Shown: piece by piece, positions 8,685 to 16,968 of the stretch
Position numbering within the stretch: position 1 is the stretch's first letter
How the letters are laid out: each line of letters starts with the position of its first letter
Source: an uncultured Actinomyces sp.
GTDB taxonomy: Bacteria; Actinomycetota; Actinomycetes; Actinomycetales; Actinomycetaceae
Assembly: GCA_900541895.1 (NCBI GenBank)
Contig: UWSI01000012.1
Location: 1-46,854, forward strand
Reading direction: 5' to 3'
DNA length: 46,854 nucleotides
Notes under the pieces: generated by a model
What the model saw: only the letters and a program-made list of their open reading frames with translations
Databases searched by the model: none
Told to the model about the DNA's origin: nothing
Position numbers and translations under genes: made by a program

Positions 8685-9329
8685 TTACTCACCTTCGGTG
8701 GGACGGGCGGAAACGACCGGCTTCGAAGGCATGGTCTTGGCCGGCAGAGTCTTCGGTTTAAAGGAGGGACGACGCTCTTCGTAAGCGGTGATCTCGGCCT
8801 CGTGACGAAGTGTCAGGGCAATATCATCCAGACCTTCCATGAGCGTCCAGCGCACGTAGTCGTCAATATCGAAAGTGCAGGTGAAGTCACCAAGAGTCGC
8901 GGTCTTATCCTCAAGCGAAACGGTGATTTCGGCGCCGGGATTCGCATCGAGCAGATCCCAGAGCTTTTCACAGTCTGCTTCGCTGATAATTCCCGTCACC
9001 AAACCCTGTTTGCCTGAATTTCCTCGGAAAATATCAGCAAACTTCGGTGCGAGAACGACCTTGAAGCCATAGTCACGCAGTGCCCAGACCGCGTGTTCAC
9101 GCGAGGAACCAGTGCCGAAATCAGGTCCGGCGATCAGAACGCTGCCCTGGTTGTAGGGTTCACGGTTCAAGATGAACTCTGGGTCGCGACGCCATGCATA
9201 GAACAGAGCGTCATCAAATCCAGTCTTGGTCACGCGCTTCAAGAAAACCGCGGGGATGATCTGGTCGGTGTCAACATTTGAACGGCGCAGCGGAACGCCA
9301 ATACCCGTGTGCGAAATGAACTTTTCCAT
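8685..9329 (-). CDS. leuD: 3-isopropylmalate dehydratase, small subunit
   Basis: 214 residues, ATG at 9327-9329. Swivelling domain of isopropylmalate isomerase, partner of LeuC in the second step of leucine synthesis. Family blocks: GVPLRRSNVDTDQIIPA, GPDFGTGSSREHAVWAL (the substrate-loop region) and FADIFRGNSGKQGL. It follows leuC on the same strand with a gap of 32 bases, so they form one operon. The last 25 residues (Lys-, Pro- and Thr-rich) are a low-complexity extension of the usual C-terminus. Confidence 0.97.
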   Translation of the reverse strand: MEKFISHTGIGVPLRRSNVDTDQIIPAVFLKRVTKTGFDDALFYAWRRDPEFILNREPYNQGSVLIAGPDFGTGSSREHAVWALRDYGFKVVLAPKFADIFRGNSGKQGLVTGIISEADCEKLWDLLDANPGAEITVSLEDKTATLGDFTCTFDIDDYVRWTLMEGLDDIALTLRHEAEITAYEERRPSFKPKTLPAKTMPSKPVVSARPTEGE

Positions 9330-9361
9330 GAGTTTTCCTTCGAATGTGTATCAGCGAATTC

Positions 9362-10768
9362 TTAGTCGTCCAAGTCTGCCGGAGAGGACAGAGTGCCACG
9401 AATAGCGGTGGCTGCCGCGACCAGAGGAGAGACCAGGTGGGTCCGCGAAAGCTTTCCTTGGCGGCCCTCAAAGTTCCGGTTTGATGTCGAGGCCGAACGC
9501 TCCTGAGGAGCAAGCTGGTCGGGGTTCATTCCCAGACACATCGAGCAGCCGGCATTACGCCATTCCGCACCGAACTCAGTGAAGATCTTGTCCAGGCCTT
9601 CAGCTTCGGCTTGCAGGCGCACCCGTGCAGAACCGGGGACAACCAGCATCCTGAGTCCCGGAGCCTTGGTGTGCCCCTCAATGATCTTTGCAGCGGCACG
9701 CAGGTCTTCAATGCGCCCATTTGTGCACGATCCCAAGAAAACTGTGTCGATTTTGATATCGCGCATGGGAGTGCCAGCTTCAAGCCCCATGTAATCCAAA
9801 GCCTTCTGCGCTGCGGCTCGCTTGATTTCATCCTCAAAGTCATCCGGGTTGGGAACGCTACCCGAGAGCGGGACACCCTGTCCGGGGTTTGTCCCCCAGG
9901 TAACAAAGGGCTCCAAGTCCTCAGCATTTAGGACCACCTCAGCATCAAAGACCGCATCTTCATCTGAGTGCAAGGTCTTCCAGTACTCCAGGGCATGATC
10001 CCATTCGTCACCTTCGGGTGCGTGCGGACGCCCCTTCAGGTATTCGAAGGTTGTTTCATCAGGGGCAACCATTCCCGCTCGCGCACCCGCTTCGATGGAC
10101 ATATTGCAGATCGTCATGCGACCTTCCATCGAGAGTTCGCGGATTGCCTGGCCACGGTACTCAAGGACGTATCCCTGTCCCCCACCGGTTCCAATCTTCG
10201 CGATCACAGCAAGGATGATGTCCTTCGCAGTAGCCCCCTTTGGCAGTGAGCCATTGACGGTGATAGCCATGGTCTTAAAAGGAGCCATCGGCAGTGTTTG
10301 AGTCGCCAGAACATGCTCGACCTGGCTGGTGCCAATCCCCATTGCCAGCGCACCGAATGCTCCGTGGGTTGATGTATGCGAGTCACCGCAAACAATGGTC
10401 ATACCGGGTTGGGTGAGCCCCAATTGGGGACCGACAACGTGAACGATTCCTTGGTCGGCATCGCCCAGCGAATGCAGACGGATACCGAATTCCTTCGCAT
10501 TCTTTCGCAGGGTATCGATCTGCGTGCGACTGGTGATATCAGCGATCGGCAGGTCAATATTGACCGTAGGAGTGTTGTGATCCTCGGTTGCAATCGTGAG
10601 GTCAGGGCGACGGACCTGGCGTCCGGCCATGCGCAGACCATCGAATGCCTGCGGACTGGTCACCTCGTGGACCAAGTGCAAGTCGATGTACAGAAGATCG
10701 GGCGCACCGTTTTCACCGTGCACTACGACGTGATCAGCCCAAACCTTCTCGGCCAGCGTTCCGCTCAT
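9362..10768 (-). CDS. leuC: 3-isopropylmalate dehydratase, large subunit
   Basis: 468 residues. The start is the ATG at 10766-10768 (MSGTLAEKVWADHVV), set by AAGGAG seven bases upstream; the frame extends to 10810 but without family match. Aconitase-superfamily protein holding a [4Fe-4S] cluster: cysteine ligands in FLGSCTNGRIEDLRAA and GCSMCLGMN. ICGDSHTSTHGAFG is the substrate and cluster region. With LeuD it isomerises 2-isopropylmalate to 3-isopropylmalate. First gene of leuCD, divergent from the IclR-family gene across an intergenic region holding a perfect palindrome. Confidence 0.97.
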   Translation of the reverse strand: MSGTLAEKVWADHVVVHGENGAPDLLYIDLHLVHEVTSPQAFDGLRMAGRQVRRPDLTIATEDHNTPTVNIDLPIADITSRTQIDTLRKNAKEFGIRLHSLGDADQGIVHVVGPQLGLTQPGMTIVCGDSHTSTHGAFGALAMGIGTSQVEHVLATQTLPMAPFKTMAITVNGSLPKGATAKDIILAVIAKIGTGGGQGYVLEYRGQAIRELSMEGRMTICNMSIEAGARAGMVAPDETTFEYLKGRPHAPEGDEWDHALEYWKTLHSDEDAVFDAEVVLNAEDLEPFVTWGTNPGQGVPLSGSVPNPDDFEDEIKRAAAQKALDYMGLEAGTPMRDIKIDTVFLGSCTNGRIEDLRAAAKIIEGHTKAPGLRMLVVPGSARVRLQAEAEGLDKIFTEFGAEWRNAGCSMCLGMNPDQLAPQERSASTSNRNFEGRQGKLSRTHLVSPLVAAATAIRGTLSSPADLDD

Positions 10769-10833
10769 TTCCCGCTCCTTCATCGACTTCTTTCTTCCCA
10801 TGATTGACACTTCCTAGAGAGTTGGACTTGATA

Positions 10834-10848
10834 TCTCATTTAATGAGA
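10834..10848. promoter_or_regulatory. Palindromic operator candidate between leuCD and the IclR-type gene
   Basis: TCTCAT-TTA-ATGAGA is a perfect 6+3+6 inverted repeat in the divergent leuC/regulator intergenic region. On the leuC strand it falls between a possible -35 (TTCACA) and a possible -10 (GATATC/TATCAA), where a bound repressor would block transcription. LtbR of Corynebacterium controls leuB and leuCD from comparable positions (known). The match of this sequence to the LtbR motif was not checked. It also argues that the regulator starts downstream of it. Confidence 0.55.
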
Positions 10849-10863
10849 TGTGAAAATGTCTTC

Positions 10864-11604
10864 ATGGAGGACTCAGAAGCCTTTGGAAGTGGTGTCGGCG
10901 TTCTGGATAAAGCCGCATTGGTTTTGAGCGCACTTGAAGCAGGTCCGGCCCCCCTGGCTCAATTGGTTGCAACAACAGGTTTGGCGCGCCCCACTGCACA
11001 TCGCCTTGCAGTTGCACTGGAATATCACCGTTTCGTTGCGCGCGACATGCAGGGACGTTTCGTCTTAGGACCGCGCCTTCAAGAACTTGCTTCCTCTGCG
11101 GGTGAAGATCGCCTTCTCGCAGCTGCAATGCCAGTCCTCGTTGCACTTCGCAACCACACGAAGGAATCCACTCAGCTTTTCCGCCGCCAAGGCGACTTTA
11201 GAGTGTGCGTTGCAGCTTCCGAACGCGAGATGGGCCTTCGTGACTCCATCCCTGTTGGTGCGACATTGACCATGAAGGCAGGTTCTGCTGCCCAAGTCCT
11301 TCTTGCATGGGAAGAACCCGACCGTCTTCACCGAGGCCTTTACGGCGCCTCTTTCAATGCGACGATGCTTGCTCAAGTTCGTCGCCGAGGCTGGGCGCAG
11401 TCGGTTGCAGAACGGGAGCCCGGCGTTGCTTCAGTTTCCGCCCCCGTTCGTGGACCTTCGGGTCGTGTGCTGGCCGCAGTGACCATTTCGGGTCCTGTTG
11501 AGCGCATGGGACGTCAGCCTGGCCGTCAGCATGGCCCTTCTGCCGTTGCTGCAGCTAACAGACTCTCCGATTTCTTGCGTTCGGCAGAAGGAATGGAAGA
11601 CTAA
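10864..11604 (+). CDS. IclR-family transcriptional regulator, LtbR/NdgR-like
   Basis: About 246 residues from the ATG at 10864 (MEDSEAFGSGVGVLDKA); in-frame ATGs at 10843 and upstream would overlap the palindrome. The N-terminal winged helix-turn-helix is APLAQLVATTGLARPTAHRL; the C-terminal IclR effector domain runs from about residue 85, with VGATLTMKAGSAAQVLLAW. Divergent from leuCD, the conserved place of LtbR (Corynebacterium) and NdgR (Streptomyces), regulators of leucine and other amino-acid genes. I infer leuCD repression plus possible autoregulation. The 3' end overlaps the convergent glycosyltransferase by 4 bases. No strong ribosome site precedes 10864, so the start is tentative. 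Confidence 0.88.
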   Translation: MEDSEAFGSGVGVLDKAALVLSALEAGPAPLAQLVATTGLARPTAHRLAVALEYHRFVARDMQGRFVLGPRLQELASSAGEDRLLAAAMPVLVALRNHTKESTQLFRRQGDFRVCVAASEREMGLRDSIPVGATLTMKAGSAAQVLLAWEEPDRLHRGLYGASFNATMLAQVRRRGWAQSVAEREPGVASVSAPVRGPSGRVLAAVTISGPVERMGRQPGRQHGPSAVAAANRLSDFLRSAEGMED

Positions 11605-12740
11605 GCCCCCGCCGAAGCCAGTTCCTGAGCTCGGCGGTAGTAGTTTTCCGTCGCCTCAATGACTTTCTCCCATGTGAAGGGGAAATCTTCACTGCGATTA
11701 TGCTCGTGAATACGTTCAAGCTGTGCGGGAGCCTCAAGCACAGATACGAGCGCTTCGATCATCTCGTCATCAATGTCTAGACACCAACCGTTGAGGCCAT
11801 TTTCAACGACTTCTGCAAGTCCAGACTGTGAACGTGTCATTACTGCAAGCCCCGAGGCCAAGGCCTCGCGTCCAGCGATAGAAGCGGATTCTTTCACCGA
11901 AGGCGCAAGGAAAATATCCGAACGCGCATACAGGTCCTGGAGCTGCGTCGCACTCAGACGTCCCGGAAGAAGCACCCAATCCCTCAGCCCACTGCGCTCA
12001 ACGCGGCGCTGAACACCGTCAAAAAGCGGACCTTCACCCGCAACTACTGCACGCAGGGGGAAATCACCCGCGTCGCCTCGGGAATAAGAATCCCAGCGGC
12101 GCCGGGTTTCAGAAAGGATGTCGATCAGGGCATCCACGCGCTTACGCGGAGCAAAACGCGTAGCGGTCACCGCGACGATGCCTTGGTGGGCAATAGGCGG
12201 GCGCTGCCAGGGCGCGACATCTACGCCATTATGCAAGGTTGAAACACAGATGTCTGGCCCCAAGACCTGGCGGATTTGCTCATTGACCAGCTCAGAGACA
12301 CCTGTCCACATGATTGGCGCCTTCGACAGTCCTGTACGTCGTGCGATGGCACGGAAGGTCGGGATTGTCACGCGGGGGTCCCACAGAGAATGAACGGTGA
12401 CGACCTGCGGAATCCTCGAATCCTTTAGGTTGAGAAGGACCGACTGGACAACCGGAGTCAGCTCACCCATGTGGTAGTGGACAACATCGGGATTAAAACG
12501 CCGAATGAAGTCGGTAAAGCGACGGGGGGCTTTGGGATCAATCGGCGCATTGAAAGGATTGCGCCACGAGGAACGCAGCACCGGATAGGGGGACGTGGAC
12601 AGCGCCTCACCCTCGGGAGTGCAGGTCAGAACGACGATATCGTGGCCTCGGGCATGAAGATGATCGGCAAGTGCACCGACCTGAGTTTCAATTCCTCCCA
12701 TAGTCGGGCGGAAGGTGTCAGAGACCAAAACAATGCGCAT
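11601..12740 (-). CDS. Glycosyltransferase family 4 (GT-B), PimB-like
   Basis: 379 residues, ATG start. N-terminal domain opens with VLVSDTFRPTMGGIETQV, the GT4 acceptor-side Gly-rich motif. The donor-side motif appears near residue 275: SDIFLAPSVKESASIAGREA (an E-x7-E block, where the first Glu is in KES and the second in REA). FAPRKRVDALID is the usual linker to the C-terminal Rossmann domain. Family members use nucleotide- or GDP-sugars to build mannosyl- or glucosyl-lipids and capsules; PimB-type mannosyltransferases of phosphatidylinositol mannoside synthesis look similar. The acceptor is not identifiable. Converges on the IclR-type gene. Confidence 0.9.
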   Translation of the reverse strand: MRIVLVSDTFRPTMGGIETQVGALADHLHARGHDIVVLTCTPEGEALSTSPYPVLRSSWRNPFNAPIDPKAPRRFTDFIRRFNPDVVHYHMGELTPVVQSVLLNLKDSRIPQVVTVHSLWDPRVTIPTFRAIARRTGLSKAPIMWTGVSELVNEQIRQVLGPDICVSTLHNGVDVAPWQRPPIAHQGIVAVTATRFAPRKRVDALIDILSETRRRWDSYSRGDAGDFPLRAVVAGEGPLFDGVQRRVERSGLRDWVLLPGRLSATQLQDLYARSDIFLAPSVKESASIAGREALASGLAVMTRSQSGLAEVVENGLNGWCLDIDDEMIEALVSVLEAPAQLERIHEHNRSEDFPFTWEKVIEATENYYRRAQELASAGA

Positions 12741-12782
12741 GCTTTTATTCTTGCAGATGCCAAAGGTAGCAGCGCAGCTAAC

Positions 12783-12804
12783 AAAAAACAGGGCCGAAGC
12801 CCTG
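12783..12804 (-). terminator. Intrinsic terminator of the tRNA-Gln/Glu/Glu transcript
   Basis: Minus strand reads CAGGGC-TTCG-GCCCTG followed by TTTTTT after one base: a 6-bp GC stem closed by a stable TTCG tetraloop with a clean T run. It lies 10 bases past the last tRNA-Glu. Confidence 0.9.
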
Positions 12805-12814
12805 CTGGTATCTG

Positions 12815-12887
12815 TACCCCCAACCGGATTTGAACCGGTGTTAACGCCGTGAGAGGGCGTCGTCCTAGGCCGCTAGACGATGGGGGC
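12815..12887 (-). tRNA. tRNA-Glu (CTC), copy 1
   Basis: Minus strand begins GCCCCCATCGTCTAGCGGCC; the anticodon arm is ACGCC-CTCTCAC-GGCGT with anticodon CTC; the T arm is CCGGTTCAAATCCGG. Acceptor GCCCCCA pairs with TGGGGGT (one G-U). 73 bases, discriminator A, no encoded CCA. Identical over its full length to the copy at 12941. Confidence 0.96.
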
Positions 12888-12940
12888 GGCGCGCCACTAC
12901 GTGCGCTATTCCCGTCATACCGAGGCATGAACAGGATTTG

Positions 12941-13013
12941 TACCCCCAACCGGATTTGAACCGGTGTTAACGCCGTGAGAGGGCGTCGTCCTAGGCCGCT
13001 AGACGATGGGGGC
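12941..13013 (-). tRNA. tRNA-Glu (CTC), copy 2
   Basis: Base-for-base the same as the tRNA-Glu at 12815, 53 bases away on the same strand. The pair forms a tandem repeat, with unrelated sequence between copies. Both are read from the direction of tRNA-Gln and gltX. Confidence 0.96.
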
Positions 13014-13042
13014 CTTTCTTCTCGCAAAAAACTTTGCGATGG

Positions 13043-13114
13043 CTGGGGTACCAGGACTCGAACCTAGACTAAATGAACCAGAATCACTCGTGCTGCCAAT
13101 TACACCATACCCCA
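13043..13114 (-). tRNA. tRNA-Gln (CTG)
   Basis: Minus strand begins TGGGGTATGGTGTAATTGGC; the anticodon arm AGTGA-TTCTGGT-TCATT carries CTG; the T arm is CTAGGTTCGAGTCCTGG. Acceptor TGGGGTA pairs with TACCCCA, discriminator G. The next three bases are CCA, so the 3' end may be encoded. The U1-A72 pair is typical of tRNA-Gln recognised for transamidation in bacteria. A 7-bp hairpin, TCGCAAA/TTTGCGA (13022-13039), lies between it and tRNA-Glu copy 2. Confidence 0.95.
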
Positions 13115-13256
13115 TGGCGCAATCCGCTCAGGCTAAAACCCAAGGCGGCGACAAGAGAAAAGAATACTCAAATGCGCTTCAGATGCCAAATCGCAGGCAC
13201 GTGGCACTGATCATATTTGATCACCACGCACCTGCGATCAGGTATCAGTCAGATGC

Positions 13257-14765
13257 TCAGCCCAGTCGGTTACGCAAGGCATGCAGACGGTTCAACACGC
13301 TCTCGCGACCCAAAATCTCCATGGACTCAAACAGCGGCGGGGAAACCTGGCGACCGGTGACGGCCACGCGAATCGGACCGAAGGCCACGCGAGGCTTGAT
13401 ATCCATACCTTCAACAATCAGCTCACGGAGGGCATGCTCGAGAGCCTCGGTTGTGAAGGGGCCGTCATAGTTCTCGATGTAATGGATCGTTGCATCCAGA
13501 ACCTCAGGAGCATTCTCCTTGAGCTTCGATACGGACTTTTCATCCAGCTCAAGCGCATCGTCTTCAGTGAAGAGGAAGCCCAGCATTCCAGGAGCCTCAC
13601 CCAGCAACTGGATGCGGGTCTGGATGAGCGGAGAGGCGTGCTGCATAATCTTCTGCTCATCCGAGGTCAGCTCCTCATAGGAGTCAGCCGACACCAATCC
13701 CTCACGGTGAAGGAAGGGAACGATACGGCCTCGGAAATCATCCGGAGCAAGCAAACGAATATGCTCGGCGTTAATCGCGATGCACTTCTTGTGGTCAAAG
13801 CGTGCCGGGTTCGGGTTCACATCGGCGATATCAAAGGCCGCGGCCATCTCTTCCATGGAGAAGACATCATTATCAGGGCTGATCGACCAACCCAGCAGGG
13901 CCAGGTAGTTGTTCAAGCCCTCGGGAATCATTCCGGCTTCGCGGTGCAGGAGCAGGTTCGATTCGGGGTCACGCTTGGACAGCTTCTTATTTCCTTCACC
14001 CATCACGTAGGGCAGGTGACCAAAGCGAGGCATGAACTTAGCGATGCCCAGTTCTTCCAGTGCTCGGTAGAGGACGATCTGACGAGGCGTCGAAGAGAGC
14101 AGGTCTTCACCACGCAGAACGTGCGTGATTTCCATGAGCGCGTCATCAACGGGGTTGACCAGCGTGTACAGCGGGTGACCATTGGCACGGACAATGACGT
14201 AGTCCGGAACCGAACCGGGCTTGAAGGTGATCTCTCCGCGAATCAGGTCGGTGAAGGTAATGTCTTCATCGGGCATACGCATGCGCAGGACCGGCTTGCG
14301 TCCCTCGGCACGGTAGGCGGCAATCTGTTCTTCGGTCAGATCACGGTCAAAGCCGTCGTAACCGAGCTTGGGATCCTCACCCTTTGCAATGTGGCGGGCT
14401 TCGACCTCTTCAGGAGTCGAGTAAGACTCGTAGGCGTAGCCGGCTTCGAGGAGCTTTGCGGCGACATCGCGGTAGATGTCCATGCGCTCACTCTGGCGGT
14501 ACGGCGGGTGCGGGCCTCCCTTACCGACGCCTTCATCCCAATCCAGGCCCAGCCAACGCAGCGAATCAAGAATCTGATCGAAAGATTCCTGGGAATCGCG
14601 AGCAGCATCGGTGTCTTCAATACGGAAGACGAAGGTGCCTCCGGTGTGGCGCGCATATGCCCAGTTAAAGAGGCAGGTGCGGACCATTCCCACGTGAGGA
14701 GTTCCAGTTGGCGAAGGGCAGAATCGGACGCGAACATCGGCGCCACTTGCGGTTGTCACACTCAT
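13257..14765 (-). CDS. gltX: Glutamyl-tRNA synthetase
   Basis: 502 residues, ATG at 14763-14765. Class I synthetase: the HIGH motif is SPTGTPHVGMVRT and the KMSKS loop is NKKLSKRDPES. Charges tRNA-Glu with glutamate. In actinobacteria without glutaminyl-tRNA synthetase the enzyme is non-discriminating and also makes Glu-tRNA-Gln, corrected by GatCAB (family knowledge). The immediate presence of tRNA-Gln(CTG) and two tRNA-Glu(CTC) downstream is in line with that. A 499-residue open frame on the opposite strand is an overlap artefact. Confidence 0.97.
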   Translation of the reverse strand: MSVTTASGADVRVRFCPSPTGTPHVGMVRTCLFNWAYARHTGGTFVFRIEDTDAARDSQESFDQILDSLRWLGLDWDEGVGKGGPHPPYRQSERMDIYRDVAAKLLEAGYAYESYSTPEEVEARHIAKGEDPKLGYDGFDRDLTEEQIAAYRAEGRKPVLRMRMPDEDITFTDLIRGEITFKPGSVPDYVIVRANGHPLYTLVNPVDDALMEITHVLRGEDLLSSTPRQIVLYRALEELGIAKFMPRFGHLPYVMGEGNKKLSKRDPESNLLLHREAGMIPEGLNNYLALLGWSISPDNDVFSMEEMAAAFDIADVNPNPARFDHKKCIAINAEHIRLLAPDDFRGRIVPFLHREGLVSADSYEELTSDEQKIMQHASPLIQTRIQLLGEAPGMLGFLFTEDDALELDEKSVSKLKENAPEVLDATIHYIENYDGPFTTEALEHALRELIVEGMDIKPRVAFGPIRVAVTGRQVSPPLFESMEILGRESVLNRLHALRNRLG

Positions 14766-14977
14766 AATCCCCTAGTTTAGCCCCCTTCTTATTAGCCCTG
14801 CGTCAATTCAATGGATGTGCGAGGACTGAGCGGGGCTTCTCCCCCACCGAGGGATGCGCGCACTGTTACCTTCGCTCACTCCATGAAGGCGAATTCCGAA
14901 TTATCATCACTCCCCTTACACTGGGAGGTAGCTCACACGCTTTGCCTTTGAGGGCACGTTTGGAAAGAAGTTTTCGC

Positions 14978-16141
14978 ATGGATTTTTGCAGCGCTGAGGA
15001 ACTCCGTCGCGTTGGTTCACTGAAGTGGACGGGAGTTAAGCCCGCAGACGGCAGCGACGTCTTGGGCGCTTGGGTTGCAGAGATGGATTTCGGTACCGCG
15101 CCTTGTGTCGAGGAGCGAATGACCCGCGCGATTCGCGAAGGTTTGCTGGGCTACAACCCCCGTTGGCTTGCGCCAGAGGTTGCCCAAGCTACTGCTCAAT
15201 TCCAGAAGAAGCGCTTCGGCTGGGATCTTGACGTTGATTCAATTCGCATGACGCCTGCTGTCCTTCCGGCATTGGAAGTGATGATCCAGTACATGGTGCG
15301 TCCCGGATCAGCGGTTATCGTGCCGACTCCCGCGTACATGCCCTTCTTGACAATTCCTCCCGCGCTGGGGCATCCGGTCATCGACGTGCCCTCGTTGCAC
15401 GATGACGCATACCCGGGCGGCTGGACCCTTGACCTTGAGGGAATTAAGGCAGGTCTCGAGGCCGGGGCTGGCCTAGTAATTCTCTGCAATCCGTGGAATC
15501 CCGTGGGGCGCGTATTAACAGAGTCCGAGATGCGAGCTTTGCAGATGGTGGTGTCTGAGTACGACGCTTTGGTTTTTGCGGATGAAATCCACTCCCCCCT
15601 GGTTTTGGGTGGCCGAGGCTTTACCTCCTATGCGCGACTGGGCGCAGAATTTGCAGCGCATACGATCACCGCAACTGCGGCAACAAAGGGCTGGAATATT
15701 GCGGGGCTGCCTAATGCCCAGGTAATCGTGCCCGATCAAGAATTACGAGCGCGTTGGGATCGCGTGTGCCAGGAAAAGCTCCCCCATTCGACCTCAACAA
15801 TCGGCGCACTTGGGACAATCGAGGCCTACACAAACGGTGATGACTGGCAGCACGAGGTCCTGTCCGTGATCGAGGGCAATATCCGCACCGTTACCGAGGC
15901 ACTGGCACCCACCGAGATCGACTTCCGTCCCCCGCAGGCAACGTACCTGACGTGGTGGGGTTTCGAGGCCTACCCAGAGTTGGGTCCGAATCCTTCCAAG
16001 ACCCTGCTCCAACGCGCGCACATCGCGACAAATGAAGGTGTCACCCTGGGTGAGCGTTACTCGAAGTGGGTGCGCGTGAACCTGGCGTGTTCACCACAGG
16101 TCACTGAAGAATTGGTTTCTCGGGTTTTGGACGTTCTTTAG
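14978..16141 (+). CDS. PLP-dependent C-S lyase, MalY/PatB type
   Basis: 387 residues from the ATG at 14978 behind GGAAAGAAG (a TTG at 14942 is possible but unlikely). Fold-type I aminotransferase-like enzyme. The PLP lysine is in TATAATKGWNIAGLPNA; other landmarks are VAEMDFGTAP at the N-terminus, ILCNPWNPVGRV and VFADEIHSPLVL. These are typical of MalY/PatB cystathionine beta-lyases, which cleave cystathionine or cysteine S-conjugates to give a thiol, pyruvate and ammonia. Divergent from gltX across about 210 bases with no other feature I can name; converges on the purine phosphorylase. The exact substrate is not resolved. Confidence 0.9.
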   Translation: MDFCSAEELRRVGSLKWTGVKPADGSDVLGAWVAEMDFGTAPCVEERMTRAIREGLLGYNPRWLAPEVAQATAQFQKKRFGWDLDVDSIRMTPAVLPALEVMIQYMVRPGSAVIVPTPAYMPFLTIPPALGHPVIDVPSLHDDAYPGGWTLDLEGIKAGLEAGAGLVILCNPWNPVGRVLTESEMRALQMVVSEYDALVFADEIHSPLVLGGRGFTSYARLGAEFAAHTITATAATKGWNIAGLPNAQVIVPDQELRARWDRVCQEKLPHSTSTIGALGTIEAYTNGDDWQHEVLSVIEGNIRTVTEALAPTEIDFRPPQATYLTWWGFEAYPELGPNPSKTLLQRAHIATNEGVTLGERYSKWVRVNLACSPQVTEELVSRVLDVL

Positions 16142-16145
16142 TCCT

Positions 16146-16949
16146 TCACTCCGCGTCCAGAGCGGCCTCGATACCAGCAACGACCGTTGTGGATGCCTTT
16201 CGCGCGGCGTCCACAACGTCCTGCGGGTCGGTTTGCGCCTGAGCGAAAGACAGGTCTGAGACAACAGACATGCCGGCAACACGGACTCCGAGTGCGTGAG
16301 CGGTTATCGCCTCAAGAACGGTCGACATCCCAACGCAATCAACGCCGAATTGCGCTAAGGCTCGACTTTCTGCACCTGTTTGATACTCAGGCCCGCGAAG
16401 GAAGGCGTAAGTCCCCTCTCGACTGCAGTGTTCACGCATCCTCTTGTTCATCTCACTGTCCCAAACCTGTGAGATATCGACAAACAGGGGCCCATCAAAT
16501 GGCGAGGAACCGCTGAGATTCATATGATCCGTAATGATCATGACATCACCCAAGGACCAGTCGCGCAGGCATCCATTCGCATTGGTGACAATGGCGCGTT
16601 GGATACCCGCGCACGCAGCCGCACGGATCAGCGCAGTGACAGCAAGAGGCGCGTGTCCCTCATACAGATGAGTTCGTCCGGTTGCAACCAAAACGGGGCC
16701 GCATTCGCGCATGTAGACACGAAGTTCATTGCGGTGCCCATCCGCAACCGGGGCATTCACACCGGGAAGTGAGCCCAAAGGCTTCGAGGCCGATGGCACT
16801 CCCCACTGGTCGTTAAGCGCGTCTGCTAAGCCCGATCCCAAGACGACCAATGCGAAGGGAACTCCCCCGCAAAGGGAACGAATCTGCTCCGCGGCGGCAG
16901 TGGCCTCGGGATCGAAAAGAACAGAAGAGAAACGGGGATCAGCTGTCAA
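16146..16949 (-). CDS. Trimeric-type purine nucleoside phosphorylase with Gln/Asp base-site pair
   Basis: 267 residues, TTG start at 16947-16949 behind GAGGAAGG. Phosphorolytic purine nucleoside cleavage is expected. Phosphate- and sugar-site motifs are intact: VVLGSGLAD, GRTHLYEGHA (His94 matches human His86), VTNAN and VGMSTVLEAITAHALG. The purine-site motif reads GPEYQTGAES, so Gln190 stands where human PNP has Glu201. VVSDLSF places Asp232 where human PNP has Asn243. The spacing is 42 residues in both. Glu201 and Asn243 set 6-oxopurine specificity, so this enzyme may prefer adenosine or another 6-aminopurine nucleoside (inference). Follows the NCS1 permease by 19 bases, forming an import-salvage operon. 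Confidence 0.9.
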   Translation of the reverse strand: MTADPRFSSVLFDPEATAAAEQIRSLCGGVPFALVVLGSGLADALNDQWGVPSASKPLGSLPGVNAPVADGHRNELRVYMRECGPVLVATGRTHLYEGHAPLAVTALIRAAACAGIQRAIVTNANGCLRDWSLGDVMIITDHMNLSGSSPFDGPLFVDISQVWDSEMNKRMREHCSREGTYAFLRGPEYQTGAESRALAQFGVDCVGMSTVLEAITAHALGVRVAGMSVVSDLSFAQAQTDPQDVVDAARKASTTVVAGIEAALDAE

Positions 16950-16968
16950 AGCACACCTTCCTCAAAAG

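Noticed and set aside
12626..13027. 133-codon frame with a repeated peptide SSSGLGRRPLTALTPVQI
   Set aside because: The repeat is the translation of the two identical tRNA-Glu genes, not a protein repeat.
13281..14780. 499-codon open frame on the plus strand opposite gltX
   Set aside because: It is antisense to a clearly conserved synthetase, has no recognisable family, and results from the codon bias of the real gene.
14766..14977. T-box or other riboswitch leader for gltX or the C-S lyase
   Set aside because: No T-box sequence, specifier hairpin or terminator/antiterminator pair is visible in these 212 bases.
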